From assembly GCA_021818955.1 (NCBI GenBank), contig JAKASR010000015.1:26639-90638 (forward strand): a DNA stretch of 64,000 bases. Direction: 5' to 3'. This DNA comes from Acidobacteriota bacterium (GTDB taxonomy: Bacteria > Acidobacteriota > Terriglobia > Terriglobales > SCQP01). The notes beneath the pieces are model-generated. The model had not been told where the DNA came from and ran no database searches. It saw only the letters and a list, made by a program, of their open reading frames with translations. The position numbers and the translations under genes were made by a program. Of this stretch, positions 1 to 8,672 are shown piece after piece; the first letter of the stretch is position 1; each line of letters begins with the position of its first letter.

Positions 1-907
1 GTTGATACCCATAGCGGGCGAGCAGGGATTGCGCCTCGGAGCCTTGCAGCCAATTTAACAAGCGCGCGGCACGGCGCGGGTGGGGCGCCTGGCGCAGGCG
101 CGCGGCGTAAAAGATCAGCGGCTGGGCATGATAGAGCTTGCCCGCAAGCTTCAAGCCGGCGGCTTGATAGCCGCGCTGCCGCGCGGCATCGCCCAGATTG
201 ACGTTCGCGGATAAACGCACATAGGGCAAGTGAAAGGCGATGGGTTGAAAGCGATAGGCGGAGCTGGCATCCAGTTGTCCAGCGGCGAGCCGCGCCATGA
301 TTTCGGCTTCGGGAAAGATTTGCCGCGGGTTGAGCAGCGGTCCCAACACGCGGCGGGCAAGTTGAGGATCGCGCCGGCGGCGGGCCTCGAGGCGAAGCGC
401 GATGATGATATTGCGTCCTTGAGGATCGGTAAGCGGGTTGGTGCGGCCGAAGCGGAAGCCCGGCAGGGCGAGCAGGCGCCACCAGGGCGGCTGCCCGGGC
501 TTGCCCGAGTTGGCCAGCAGGCGGGCGAAGCGGCTGGCGGGGCTATAGGCAATCACCATCTCGGTGCGGGCAATCGGCACAGCGCGGCGCGCTTTGCCCG
601 CCTGAAACAGGATGCGCATCGGACCGGCGGTAATCGAAATAAAGAGGTCGGGCCGCAGACTGCCGGCGGCGATCAGATGCGCCAGGCCATAAGCGCCCTG
701 GGCGCGGCCGTGGATTTGGAGTTGCAAGCTGCGCGCCGCGGCGGGGGACAGACCGCCATCCACCAGCGGCCCCATGGAGCCGGCGTAGGCGACCTCGATC
801 GGCCGCAACCGCGCCTGGAGCGGCGGAGCGGCGGAAAGCGCCAAACCCGAGAAGAAAACGCAAGCCCACCGTCGTGGTTGCAGCGCCAATGGCCGAGGAG
901 AATGCAT
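1..907 (-). CDS. Molybdate/tungstate-binding periplasmic protein (WtpA/ModA-like), 3' end outside window
   Basis: An open frame runs from an ATG at 907 through the left edge (about 302 codons visible, no stop), so the C-terminus is missing. The N-terminus has basic residues and a hydrophobic stretch (about residues 14-32), consistent with export. The mature part begins with a beta-strand and 'AGSMGPLV', continues with 'DLFISITAGPM', and has 'GRTNPLTDPQGR' in mid-protein; this layout (oxyanion-binding serine near the N-terminus, then the 'TDPxxDPxG' type motif) is known from the WtpA family of tungstate/molybdate ABC binding proteins. The start lies 5 bp after the stop of the outer-membrane protein gene and two genes after a Mop-domain regulator, which supports an oxyanion role. 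Permease and ATPase genes would lie to the left and are not visible. Sulfate or phosphate binding is less likely. Confidence 0.8.
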   Translation of the reverse strand, partial: MHSPRPLALQPRRWACVFFSGLALSAAPPLQARLRPIEVAYAGSMGPLVDGGLSPAAARSLQLQIHGRAQGAYGLAHLIAAGSLRPDLFISITAGPMRILFQAGKARRAVPIARTEMVIAYSPASRFARLLANSGKPGQPPWWRLLALPGFRFGRTNPLTDPQGRNIIIALRLEARRRRDPQLARRVLGPLLNPRQIFPEAEIMARLAAGQLDASSAYRFQPIAFHLPYVRLSANVNLGDAARQRGYQAAGLKLAGKLYHAQPLIFYAARLRQAPHPRRAARLLNWLQGSEAQSLLARYGYQ

Positions 908-912
908 GATGG

Positions 913-1776
913 TTAGAATGGCAAACGGAAAGTAAAGATCAAGTTGTGAACATTTCCCGGAAAAGCCGATAGCGGGAACTGCTCGCCGACGCCGAAAGTG
1001 AAGCCCCAGGATTTATGCAGGCGATAGGGACCGAGCACGATGCCCGGGGTTAACCAGTAGGCCGTCATGCCTGGTTGATTACCGCCGCGCAACCAGGCGG
1101 CATTGAGTTCCAATTCGGGCCAGAGTTTTCGAGCGGCATAATGATATTGCAAGGCAGTATTAAGGCTGAGCTGATGATCCGGCGGTTGCAACAAGCTATT
1201 GCCCGCAGGCGAGGAGAGGGTAAAAGAATGCAGGCCGGTAATAAAGCCAAAGCTGAACGCCTGCTGGATATCGAAACGCCCCCAGCCCTTGCCCCAGCCC
1301 GCGCCGGGAGCGACCTGCCCAATGCCGCCCGTGAGGGCATGACTGGCGCCCAAAAAAGCGGTGACGACATAATTGCCGGCAGATTCGGGAGCGGCGGCAA
1401 GGCGATATTTCAGCAGCCCACCATAGGATTGCCAACTGCAATTGAAGCCGTGCCCGGGACAAAAGAAATTGGGCTGGGTAATGATGACCTCAGTCGAGCG
1501 GGTTGGAATCAACTCCAGACCTTTCCCTCCGCCCCATTGCCATGCCGTCAGCAAGGGACTGGATTGCCGCTGAATATCGAAGCGATATTCCTGCTCGAGC
1601 AGCGGAGTTAAGGTGGCGACCGGGGTGATCCAATGCGGCTGGCGATTGCGGGTGCGGTGAGTCATGGCATACCAGCCGTTTACAAAGGAGGATGCGATGT
1701 GCTTTTTCCTGGTGCGGGGATGCGCGGCCATAGCGATGACCGCGAACACAATCCATGCGGCCCCAACCCGCCGCAT
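913..1776 (-). CDS. Putative outer-membrane beta-barrel protein of the molybdate/tungstate cassette
   Basis: About 287 residues from the ATG at 1776; an in-frame upstream ATG at 1827 would add 17 residues. I prefer 1776 because it puts the hydrophobic signal ('AAWIVFAVIAMAA') directly at the N-terminus. The mature part is rich in Gly, aromatic residues and alternating hydrophobic strands ('WGKGWGRFDIQQAFSFGF', 'LQYHYAARKLW') and ends in Phe ('IFTFRLPF'), the usual terminal signal for outer-membrane barrels. It sits between the Mop-domain regulator and the oxyanion-binding protein on the same strand, so it may be the outer-membrane pore or accessory of that uptake system; that role is inferred from position only. 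No specific family was recognised. Confidence 0.7.
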   Translation of the reverse strand: MRRVGAAWIVFAVIAMAAHPRTRKKHIASSFVNGWYAMTHRTRNRQPHWITPVATLTPLLEQEYRFDIQRQSSPLLTAWQWGGGKGLELIPTRSTEVIITQPNFFCPGHGFNCSWQSYGGLLKYRLAAAPESAGNYVVTAFLGASHALTGGIGQVAPGAGWGKGWGRFDIQQAFSFGFITGLHSFTLSSPAGNSLLQPPDHQLSLNTALQYHYAARKLWPELELNAAWLRGGNQPGMTAYWLTPGIVLGPYRLHKSWGFTFGVGEQFPLSAFPGNVHNLIFTFRLPF

Positions 1777-1852
1777 GGAGCCGCAGGCGGTGAAGTTAGC
1801 CGGGAGATAGGAGGAAAAGCCGGGCATGGCGGATAGGCAAGCAAAAGGGGAT

Positions 1853-2242
1853 TCAGCGCATGATCATGACTTCGGTGGCCTTGATCAAGGCCAGGGCGGG
1901 CACGCCAGGCTCGAGGCCCAGTTCGTCGGCGGCTTCGCGCGTAATCACGGCTTGAATTTTCTGATCGCCGATGGATAGGGTCACTGCCGCCAGCAGGCCA
2001 TCGCGTCGAACTTCGGCCACGATGCCGCGCAGCTTATTGCGCCCGCTGATCTTGCCCGCAGTCCCCCTTGCGGCGGAAACAGCAGGCGATTGGCCGCGCA
2101 AGCGCTCCAGCTCGGATTCGTGGATACGGTAATGTCCTCCCGGAGTACGAGTAGCCTTCAGCTTGCCACTGTAAATCCAATGCTTAAGCGTGGGGTACGA
2201 AATCCCCAATTCCTGAGCGGCTTCGGAAGGTTTCTTCATCAT
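1853..2242 (-). CDS. MerR-type HTH plus Mop (TOBE) domain molybdenum-responsive regulator
   Basis: 129 residues. Residues about 4-50 form an excisionase/MerR-type helix-turn-helix ('SEAAQELGISYPTLKHWIYSGKLKATRTPGG'-like region, read in two halves). After a short linker, residues about 68-129 are a single Mop/TOBE domain starting 'SGRNKLRGIVAEVRRDG' and ending 'VPALALIKATEVMIMR', the fold that binds molybdate or tungstate. The combination of HTH and Mop domain is known for small molybdenum-responsive regulators. It is first in a minus-strand cassette with an outer-membrane protein (about 75 bp gap from the chosen start) and an oxyanion-binding protein, so it probably controls them. The two start codons (2240-2242, 2237-2239) are adjacent Met codons. 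Its promoter shares the AT-rich divergent region with dnaK. Confidence 0.85.
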   Translation of the reverse strand: MMKKPSEAAQELGISYPTLKHWIYSGKLKATRTPGGHYRIHESELERLRGQSPAVSAARGTAGKISGRNKLRGIVAEVRRDGLLAAVTLSIGDQKIQAVITREAADELGLEPGVPALALIKATEVMIMR

Positions 2243-2254
2243 ATTTGAAGATAA

Positions 2255-2290
2255 AATAGCATAAATTCATATAAAAGCATAAAAATTCAA
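2255..2290. promoter_or_regulatory. Direct repeat, candidate operator of the Mop-domain regulator
   Basis: The AT-rich spacer holds two copies of 'AGCATAAA..ATTCA' (starting near 2258 and 2276) just upstream of the regulator start at 2242. Repeats at this position often serve as autoregulatory operators; no known consensus was matched. Confidence 0.3.
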
Positions 2291-2292
2291 AG

Positions 2293-2347
2293 GTTGACAG
2301 TATTCTGCTAAAAGAATAGTTGACAACAACTCACTCATATTTATAAA
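2293..2347 (+). promoter_or_regulatory. dnaK operon promoter with flanking inverted repeats
   Basis: A sigma-70 type promoter is visible: TTGACA at 2320-2325, 16-bp spacer, TATAAA at 2342-2347, about 54 bp before the dnaK ATG. A second TTGACA lies at 2294-2299. Between them is a perfect inverted repeat TATTCT/AGAATA (2301-2306 and 2313-2318), and the -35 is overlapped by AGTTG-ACAA-CAACT (2318-2331). These are plausible operator sites for HspR, whose gene ends this operon, but the classical HAIR sequence (CTTGAGT-N7-ACTCAAG) is not present in recognisable form. No CIRCE element was seen. Confidence 0.6.
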
Positions 2348-2401
2348 ATAAACTAGAAATCGGCCTGTATATCGGTTGAATGGCAGGCCGGGGAGAGAGT
2401 G

Positions 2402-4363
2402 ATGGCAAAAATTATCGGCATTGATTTGGGCACGACCAACAGCGTAGTTGCGGTCATGGAGAACGGAGAGCCGAAGGTGATAGCAAACTCCGAAGGCGGG
2501 CGGACCACGCCTTCGGTGGTGGCCTTCACCAAGAACGGCGAACGCCTGGTGGGCCAGGTGGCGAAACGGCAAGCCATCACCAACCCGGAGAATACGATTT
2601 ATTCCATTAAGCGCTTCATGGGCCGCCGTTATGACGAGGTCACGGAAGAAATGAAGATGGTGCCGTACAAGGTCGTGCAGCAAGGCGACCATGTGGCGGT
2701 GGTGGCGGCCGGCAAGAACTATACGCCGCCGGAGATCTCGTCCTACATTCTGACCAAGCTCAAGCAGGCGGCGGAAGATTACCTGGGCGGGAAAGTCACC
2801 GAGGCGGTGATCACGGTGCCGGCCTACTTCAACGATGCCCAACGGCAAGCGACGAAAGACGCGGGAAGAATTGCCGGCCTGGACGTGAAGCGCATCGTCA
2901 ACGAGCCGACGGCGGCGGCGCTGGCGTATGGTCTGGATAAAAAGAAGGATGAAACCATCGCCATTTACGATTTTGGCGGGGGCACCTTCGATATTTCCAT
3001 ACTGGAAGTGGGCGAAGGGGTGGTCGAAGTGAAGTCCACCAACGGCGATACCCATCTGGGGGGAGACAATCTCGATCAGCGGCTGGTGGACTGGCTGGTG
3101 GACGAATTTAAGAAAGAAGAAGGCATCGACCTGCGCGGCCGGGGCAACGAGATGGCGATGCAGCGGCTGAAGGATGCGGCGGAGAAGGCGAAGATGGAAC
3201 TCTCCACCACGATGGAGACCGAGATCAATCTGCCCTTCATTACCGCCGACGCCAGCGGTCCCAAGCACCTGGTGAAAAAGCTGACGCGGGCGCAGTTCGA
3301 GCGCATGGTGGAAGACATTCTGCAGCGCTCGGTGGGGCCCTGCAAGCAGGCCATGGCCGACGCCGGGGTCACGCCGGAAAAGATCAATGAAGTAGTGCTG
3401 GTGGGCGGGATGACGCGCATGCCGCGCATCCAGCAACTGGTCAAAGACCTGTTCAACAAAGAGCCACACAAAGGCGTCAACCCGGACGAGGTGGTGGCGG
3501 TAGGGGCGGCGGTGCAGGCAGGCGTGCTCTCGGGCGAAGTCAAAGACTTGTTATTGCTGGACGTCACCCCGCTTTCGCTGGGGATAGAAACCATGGGCGG
3601 CGTGTGCACGCGTTTAATCGAGCGCAACACCACCATTCCGACGCGCAAGAGCGAGATCTTCTCGACCGCTTCGGACAGCCAGACCTCGGTGGAAGTGCAT
3701 GTGCTGCAAGGCGAGCGGCCGATGGCGGCGCAGAACCGCACCTTGGGCAAATTCCACCTGGTGGGCATTCCGCCGGCGCCGCGAGGCGTGCCACAGATCG
3801 AGGTTACCTTCGACATTGACGCAAACGGCATTGTGAACGTCAGCGCCAAGGATCTGGGCACGGGCAAAGAGCAGAAGATCACCATTACCAGTTCGAGCGG
3901 GCTCTCGAAGGAAGAGGTCGAGCGTATGACCCGCGAGGCGGAGTCGCACGCGGACGAGGACAAGCGCAAACGCGAGGAAGTGGAGGCGCGCAACGCCCTG
4001 GACGGGCTGATTTACTCGACCGAAAAGACCTTGTCGGAGCATCGCGACAAGCTGACGGGCGAGGATGCGCAGGCGCTGGACGCGGCGCTGGCGGAAGGCA
4101 AGCGGGCGCTGGAGAGCAGCGACGTGCAGGCGATGCAAGCCGCGCACGCCAACCTCACCAAGGCGGCGCACAAGCTGGCGGAAGCGATGTACCGCCAGGC
4201 GAGCAGCCAACCCGGCGGGGGCACGACGCCCGGGGCCGGGGGGGCGGCCGGCGCGGCGGGCGGCGCCGAGGGGCAAGCCGGCGGACCAGCCGACAACCAG
4301 GCCGGCAAGCCCGGCGAGGTGATTGACGCCGAGTATGTGGATGTGGATAACGAGAAGAAGTAA
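2402..4363 (+). CDS. dnaK: Chaperone DnaK (Hsp70)
   Basis: 653 residues, normal length. ATP-dependent cytosolic chaperone that works with DnaJ and GrpE. The N-terminal phosphate-loop motif '[18 protein letters not shown]', '[17 protein letters not shown]', '[17 protein letters not shown]' and '[17 protein letters not shown]' mark the actin-like ATPase domain (to about residue 385); '[15 protein letters not shown]' starts the substrate-binding domain. The tail has a Gly/Ala-rich linker followed by '[11 protein letters not shown]', the usual C-terminus. The start is the ATG at 2402, 4 nt after a GGGAGAG ribosome-binding site; a GTG at 2399 is in frame but less well placed. First gene of dnaK-dnaJ-hspR; grpE is not adjacent. 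Confidence 0.98.
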   Translation: MAKIIGIDLGTTNSVVAVMENGEPKVIANSEGGRTTPSVVAFTKNGERLVGQVAKRQAITNPENTIYSIKRFMGRRYDEVTEEMKMVPYKVVQQGDHVAVVAAGKNYTPPEISSYILTKLKQAAEDYLGGKVTEAVITVPAYFNDAQRQATKDAGRIAGLDVKRIVNEPTAAALAYGLDKKKDETIAIYDFGGGTFDISILEVGEGVVEVKSTNGDTHLGGDNLDQRLVDWLVDEFKKEEGIDLRGRGNEMAMQRLKDAAEKAKMELSTTMETEINLPFITADASGPKHLVKKLTRAQFERMVEDILQRSVGPCKQAMADAGVTPEKINEVVLVGGMTRMPRIQQLVKDLFNKEPHKGVNPDEVVAVGAAVQAGVLSGEVKDLLLLDVTPLSLGIETMGGVCTRLIERNTTIPTRKSEIFSTASDSQTSVEVHVLQGERPMAAQNRTLGKFHLVGIPPAPRGVPQIEVTFDIDANGIVNVSAKDLGTGKEQKITITSSSGLSKEEVERMTREAESHADEDKRKREEVEARNALDGLIYSTEKTLSEHRDKLTGEDAQALDAALAEGKRALESSDVQAMQAAHANLTKAAHKLAEAMYRQASSQPGGGTTPGAGGAAGAAGGAEGQAGGPADNQAGKPGEVIDAEYVDVDNEKK

Positions 4364-4386
4364 GTCGTTTAAGTTATGATCCTAGC

Positions 4387-4418
4387 GGGCCGCAGCCGGC
4401 GGAAGCCCACCGCGGCCC
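4387..4418 (+). promoter_or_regulatory. Hairpin between dnaK and dnaJ
   Basis: GGGCCGC (4387-4393) and GCGGCCC (4412-4418) form a perfect 7-bp GC stem with an 18-nt loop. It ends 9 nt before the dnaJ ATG and no Shine-Dalgarno sequence lies between. It could attenuate dnaJ expression relative to dnaK or act as an mRNA processing site. There is no T-run, so it is not a canonical terminator. Confidence 0.45.
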
Positions 4419-4427
4419 GGGACTACT

Positions 4428-5585
4428 ATGCCGGCCAGCGCGCAAAAAGATTATTACGCCATCCTGGGGGTGAAGCACGGCGCGAGCGCCGAGGAGATTC
4501 GCAAAGCGTACCGGCGGCTGGCGCGCAAATATCATCCCGACGTCAACCCCGGCAATAAAAACGCGGAAGAGCGCTTTAAAGACCTGCAGGAAGCGTATGA
4601 CGTTTTAAGCGACGCGAAAAAACGCGATTTTTACAATCGCGCGGGATTTTATTCCGACCAGGCGTTTCAGCAGGGAGCGGAAGCCTACACACCGCCGCCG
4701 GCGGGCGGGGGCGGGGCGATGCCCGACTTCGATTTTTCCGGTTTCGATTTTGAGCCGGCAACGGACGCGGGGCGGCGGGGCGGGTTCCGCGATTTATTCG
4801 GCAACCTGTTCAACCGGCACGCGGCGGCGGCTGAAGCGGTGGGCAGCGACCTGGAGTTTCAGGCCACCATCGGTTTTTGGGATGCGATCCGGGGCGCGGT
4901 GCTACGGCTGCCGGTTCCGCGGCTGGATGTTTGCCCGCAATGTCATGGCAGCGGCACGGGCGGCAAGGGCGGCGTTTGCGGGGAGTGCCAGGGCAAGGGG
5001 CAAGTCACGCAACAGGTGGGCGGCATGCGGTTTAACCTGCGCTGTCCGCAATGCCAGGGCACCGGCAAGCAGGGCACGGCCTGCCCGCGCTGCCACGGCC
5101 AGGGCCGGGTTCGGATGGAAGATCCGCTGGAAGTGCGGATCAAGCCGGGCACGCGCGAAGGGGCGCGGCTGCGGATTGCGGGCAAAGGCAACTGGGGCCA
5201 GCAAAGCTACGGGGATCTGTACGTGGTGCTGCACATCCAGCCGCATCCTTTGTTCCGCCGGGAAGGCGACGATATTCACCTGCAGGTGCCGATCACGCTC
5301 GCCGAAGCCGCCTTAGGCGCCAAAATCGAGGTGCCGACGATCGAAGGGCCAGCGCTGCTGAAAATTCCACCGGGAACGCAGAACGGGCAGCGCTTCCGGT
5401 TACGCGAGCGCGGGGTGGCGTCGGCGCAACGGGAAGGGTTGCGGGGGGACGAATACGTGGAAGTGCGGGTGGTGGTGCCGCGCCCGGCGGATGAGCGCAG
5501 CAAGGAACTGCTGCGCGAGTTGGCGCGGTTGAACCCGGAAGACCCGCGCGCCAGCCTGGCGCGCGAAGCGCAGGCGGGCAGATAG
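4428..5585 (+). CDS. dnaJ: Co-chaperone DnaJ (Hsp40)
   Basis: 385 residues. J-domain at residues about 6-70 with the essential 'HPD' loop ('[11 protein letters not shown]') needed to stimulate the DnaK ATPase. A Gly/Phe-containing linker follows, rich in acidic '[10 protein letters not shown]'. The zinc-binding region has four CxxCxGxG-type repeats: 'CPQCHGSG', 'CGECQGKG', 'CPQCQGTG', 'CPRCHGQG', so it is a type I DnaJ. The C-terminal peptide-binding domain ends around residue 360. It is the second gene of the heat-shock operon, 64 bp after dnaK and 12 bp before hspR. The start has no obvious Shine-Dalgarno site and follows a stable hairpin. Confidence 0.96.
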   Translation: MPASAQKDYYAILGVKHGASAEEIRKAYRRLARKYHPDVNPGNKNAEERFKDLQEAYDVLSDAKKRDFYNRAGFYSDQAFQQGAEAYTPPPAGGGGAMPDFDFSGFDFEPATDAGRRGGFRDLFGNLFNRHAAAAEAVGSDLEFQATIGFWDAIRGAVLRLPVPRLDVCPQCHGSGTGGKGGVCGECQGKGQVTQQVGGMRFNLRCPQCQGTGKQGTACPRCHGQGRVRMEDPLEVRIKPGTREGARLRIAGKGNWGQQSYGDLYVVLHIQPHPLFRREGDDIHLQVPITLAEAALGAKIEVPTIEGPALLKIPPGTQNGQRFRLRERGVASAQREGLRGDEYVEVRVVVPRPADERSKELLRELARLNPEDPRASLAREAQAGR

Positions 5586-5597
5586 CGGGATCCGACG

Positions 5598-5975
5598 ATG
5601 GTCAAGAAACGCGGGCGCGCGGCGTACATGATTTCGGCGGTGGCGGAGCAGTATGGCATTCATCCGCAGACCCTGCGCTTATATGAGCGCGAAGGCCTGC
5701 TCAAGCCTTCCCGCACCGAAGGCAATACCCGGCTGTATACCGATGAAGATCTGCAACGGCTGGAAGTGATCCTGGCGCTGACGCGCGACCTGGGAGTGAA
5801 CCTGGCCGGGGTGGAGATTGTGCTCAACATGCGGGCGCGGATGGAACAGATGCAGAAACAAATGCAGGAATTCGTGAACTATGTGCAGCACGAGCTGCTG
5901 GCGCGCTATCCGGCCGAGGGCGTGAGCAAGGAAGCTTTGATGCCGCTACGGCGGCCGCGCCGCAGCCATTCCTAG
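5598..5975 (+). CDS. hspR: MerR-family heat-shock repressor HspR
   Basis: 125 residues. MerR-type winged helix at residues about 10-80: 'MISAVAEQYGIHPQTLRLYEREGLL' region (read in parts), then 'TRLYTDEDLQRLEVILALT', followed by a short dimerisation helix ('MRARMEQMQKQMQEFVNYV'). This matches HspR, the repressor that in Actinobacteria and other phyla closes the dnaK operon and uses DnaK as co-repressor. It starts 12 bp after dnaJ in the same operon, so a DnaK-HspR feedback loop on the promoter near 2320 is expected. No cysteine effector-binding domain as in metal-sensing MerR proteins is present. Confidence 0.9.
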   Translation: MVKKRGRAAYMISAVAEQYGIHPQTLRLYEREGLLKPSRTEGNTRLYTDEDLQRLEVILALTRDLGVNLAGVEIVLNMRARMEQMQKQMQEFVNYVQHELLARYPAEGVSKEALMPLRRPRRSHS

Positions 5976-6025
5976 CAGCCAAGCGCTCAGGCGGCCGCTG
6001 CCGTTATCGCGCATAATGGATTTCA

Positions 6026-6574
6026 ATGCCGGCGGCGCCACAGCCTTCTCATTCACCAAAAATCAAGGGGCAACGCCTACCGCGCGGCGGCAGCGCGGTC
6101 GAGCGGTGGCTGACCTGGCTGGCGATGGCAGGGCCGATAGGGCTGATTCCTTTTGGTCCGGGTACCTGGGCATCGCTGGTTGCCGTGCTGGGCTGGCATG
6201 CCTGGGTAACGCATCTGCACACCAATGCGGGGGCGGCGGCGCTGATGGCCGCGGCAATCGTGTTCGCCGCCGGGGTTCCCGCGGCCACAGCCGCCAGCCG
6301 CTCATTGCAAGCGAGCGACCCTTCCGGCGTGGTGATTGACGAAATCGCAGGTCAACTGCTGGCATTTACCGGAGCCGCGCCGGTGGCCTGGCCGTGGGCA
6401 ATCGCCGGCTTGCTTTTCTTCCGGCTCTTCGATATCACCAAACCTTATCCGATCCGGTTGCTGGAACGATTGCCGGGCGGCTGGGGCATCATGGCCGACG
6501 ACATCCTGGCCGGCATCTATGCCGCCGCGGCGTTATTCGCGCTTCACCTGGCCGTACATAGCTGGCTGGGATGA
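6026..6574 (+). CDS. pgpA: Phosphatidylglycerophosphatase A
   Basis: 182 residues. Removes the phosphate from phosphatidylglycerophosphate to give phosphatidylglycerol, in the inner membrane. Diagnostic motifs: 'IPFGPGTWASL' near residue 40, 'DPSGVVIDEIAGQLLAF' near 105, 'FFRLFDITKPYPIRLLE' near 138 and 'PGGWGIMADDILAGIYAA' near 155. Three to four hydrophobic segments fit an integral membrane enzyme. CATAAT (6012-6017) lies 8 nt before the ATG with no Shine-Dalgarno sequence, so the transcript may be leaderless. It lies 50 bp after hspR but probably has its own promoter. Confidence 0.93.
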   Translation: MPAAPQPSHSPKIKGQRLPRGGSAVERWLTWLAMAGPIGLIPFGPGTWASLVAVLGWHAWVTHLHTNAGAAALMAAAIVFAAGVPAATAASRSLQASDPSGVVIDEIAGQLLAFTGAAPVAWPWAIAGLLFFRLFDITKPYPIRLLERLPGGWGIMADDILAGIYAAAALFALHLAVHSWLG

Positions 6575-7201
6575 GAAAAGCGAGGCGATTCGATATCGCA
6601 TCGCCGCGCTCTCGAATGCCCGGCGATTCTCATCTATTCCCCCATATAAAGGCGCGACTCGCGGCATGGGTTTTGACCCATTCCGCGAAATTGATTCGCG
6701 GTTTCGCCCCGCTCGCGGTTTCTACTGGCGCTTCACTTCGCGCCACGCTTGACCTCGCCTTCGGCTTCCCCAATTTAAAGCGAAGAACTTGTGGTCCGCA
6801 CCGCTAAACTGCCCAAATGGTTGCTTGCCGGGGTGTATTTTTCCTAACTAAGATTTTTTTTTGACTTTCCAGGTACTCAGGGTTTTTACTGATTTTCCAG
6901 TGTTTTTTGCAATTCGGAGTAACTTGCCAGTTGTGCAAATCAAAAATTGGGCGAGATTACCGGAAAAATGCGATATTTCCCGCCGTCCCTTGCGCCTATC
7001 TTAATGGAAATAACAGAAAATAAAAGACTTAACCTAAAGCTTATGATTTAATTCAACACGAACTCCCGAGCCTACGCGCATAGCGGCCGCGGGGTATTTC
7101 AGCCGGGTTTCCACAAGATTTCCACAGCCGCATGAATCAGCCATTACCGAAAATCCTGAATTAAGGCAGTTTTTTGGGCCTGCGCCCCAGGTGTGGTGCA
7201 A
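6575..7201. other. Long non-coding stretch between convergent pgpA and dehydrogenase
   Basis: No convincing gene. The first 230 bases contain GC-rich mini-palindromes, for example GCGAT-TCGAT-ATCGC at 6587-6601 shortly after pgpA, which could serve as a terminator stem. From about 6840 to 7070 the sequence is distinctly AT-rich. At about 7106-7124 two near-DnaA-box 8-mers TTTCCACA lie 3-4 bp apart. The stretch ends where repeat copy A starts. Confidence 0.5.
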
Positions 7202-7388
7202 GCGGCACGTCCGCATTTACTTTTAGGCGCTGACGCTTTCGCCAAGGTCCGGCCGAAGCCGGACGCTTTGCGAAAACTCATGGCTGCCGAAAGTTTATTG
7301 TGGTTAATAGGCGCGAGACCGATCCGGAACCCCGCGCTTCGGCCTGCGATTTCGGAAGAAAACTGCTGCCCGACTCAGCCGTTAACGC
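7202..7388 (-). repeat. Dispersed UUCG-hairpin repeat, copy A (long form)
   Basis: About 187 bp matching the copies at 45616, 49832, 60304, 60509, 63324 and 63766. On the minus strand it begins with the GCGTTAAC box, carries the central GTCCGGC-TTCG-GCCGGAC hairpin, and ends with the purine-rich 'CCTAAAAGTAAA' block followed by GGC..GCCGC. The minus strand is called the sense strand because the TTCG-capped stem forms on it. It lies 55 bp beyond the dehydrogenase stop codon, so it would sit in that gene's 3' untranslated region. Confidence 0.85.
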
Positions 7389-7442
7389 AGTTCGAAGGCA
7401 GACGCGGGAGGGGGCGGACGCGTCCGCCCCGATAGGGAGGAA

Positions 7443-8615
7443 TCAGGCTTCAGCCAGGCCGACCTGGACCAGGACTTTCCCGCCCTGGCGGGTGCGCGCC
7501 TGCGCCAGCGCGCCGCCAAAATCGCCGAGGCGGAAGCGATGGGTGATCATGCGGGTAGGGTCGAGCAGGCCGGCGGCGATCATGCGGATGACATTGGGAT
7601 AAGTTCCATAGCCGGTATTGCCCATGGCGCCGATCAGGTTGGCTTTCTTGACCTGGTAATTTTCCAGAAACAGCGGCGGACGCATTTTATCGCGACCGAT
7701 AATCACGATTTGGCCGCCGTTGGCGAGGCTCAGTTCCATTTGCCGCAGGCTGCGGCTGAAATCGCCGGCTGCTTCCACCTGGAGGTCGGCGCCGGCGCCG
7801 CCGGTTTCCCGCAGCACCACCTGATGCGGCGCTTCGTCTTCGACCGGAAAAGCGGCATGCGCGCCATAGGCCAGCGCCAGTTCACGGCGGGCGGGCTGAT
7901 GCTCGAACGCCAGGATGCGGGCGGCGCCGGCCGAGCGCAGCAGGGCGAGGGTGGCCAGGCCGATCGCGCCCGCGCCATACACTACGGCATAAGCGCCGGG
8001 CTTGATCCGCGCGGCGCACTCAAACAAGCCGTTATAGGCGACGGTAAAGGGTTCAATGACCGCGCCGGCTTCGAGAACGCGCTTGCGGTCATGGCCATAG
8101 CGGGGAAGCAGGGAATTGATTTTCCAGCAATTGGCCTCCGGCACCCGCAGCAGTTCGGCCATACCGCCGTTCATGGTGAAGCCGACGTCTTCCAGGTCTT
8201 CGCATTGATTGGGAAAACCGCGCCGGCACGATTCGCAGCGGCCGCAGACGACCATATCGTCCAGGCAAACCAGGTCGCCCGGGCGCAGATGCTTGACCTG
8301 AGCGCCGACGGCGGCAATTTCTCCGGAAACTTCATGGCCGGGAACGCTAGGAAAGCGGGCCATGCCGGGATATTGCATATAGCCCTCGGCATCGGTTTCA
8401 AAAAAGTGCAGATCGGAGCCGCACAGTCCGGCCGCGGCGACTTTCACCAGCACATCGGTGGGGCCGCAAACGGGGGAGTCGAGCTGGCGCAATTCAAAGC
8501 GGGGATGGCGCCAGACGCTGGAGCTAAGGCGCGCCATGCGGGTGCGCTCTTCTTCCGGGCTGAGGGCATAATCGGGACGCGGAGACCAATCCGCCAAAAT
8601 GACAGCAGCTTGCAT
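7443..8615 (-). CDS. Zinc-dependent medium-chain dehydrogenase (sugar/polyol dehydrogenase type)
   Basis: 390 residues. NAD(P)-dependent zinc alcohol dehydrogenase superfamily. The catalytic zinc region shows 'AAGLCGSDLHFF' (Cys ligand) and 'PGHEVSGE' (His-Glu); the structural zinc lobe has four cysteines in 'VCGRCESCRRGFPNQC'; the Rossmann fold has 'VVYGAGAIGLATLALL'. The overall pattern, with an N-terminal extension of about 26 residues, resembles threonine, sorbitol and inosose dehydrogenases; the exact substrate cannot be told. Last gene of a possible minus-strand operon, 57 bp after the aminotransferase. Partner aminotransferase and dehydrogenase together would fit oxidation followed by transamination of a keto compound, but this is inference. 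Confidence 0.85.
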   Translation of the reverse strand: MQAAVILADWSPRPDYALSPEEERTRMARLSSSVWRHPRFELRQLDSPVCGPTDVLVKVAAAGLCGSDLHFFETDAEGYMQYPGMARFPSVPGHEVSGEIAAVGAQVKHLRPGDLVCLDDMVVCGRCESCRRGFPNQCEDLEDVGFTMNGGMAELLRVPEANCWKINSLLPRYGHDRKRVLEAGAVIEPFTVAYNGLFECAARIKPGAYAVVYGAGAIGLATLALLRSAGAARILAFEHQPARRELALAYGAHAAFPVEDEAPHQVVLRETGGAGADLQVEAAGDFSRSLRQMELSLANGGQIVIIGRDKMRPPLFLENYQVKKANLIGAMGNTGYGTYPNVIRMIAAGLLDPTRMITHRFRLGDFGGALAQARTRQGGKVLVQVGLAEA

Positions 8616-8672
8616 GCGAATTCCTTATGAAAAAAGCCGGGGCGGGGTTCGTCCCCGGGTCAGGGCGCGCGT

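Noticed and set aside
2267..3469. 400-residue minus-strand frame opposite dnaK
   Set aside because: Shadow of the dnaK codon pattern; His/Arg/Leu-rich without any domain.
6571..6807. 78-codon frame after pgpA
   Set aside because: Composition and palindromes look non-coding, and the frame overlaps the pgpA stop; no domain seen.
7106..7124. Two DnaA-box-like TTTCCACA words in an AT-rich stretch, possible origin
   Set aside because: Only two imperfect boxes, no dnaA, dnaN or gidA nearby and no further box cluster; chance in an AT-rich gap is more likely.
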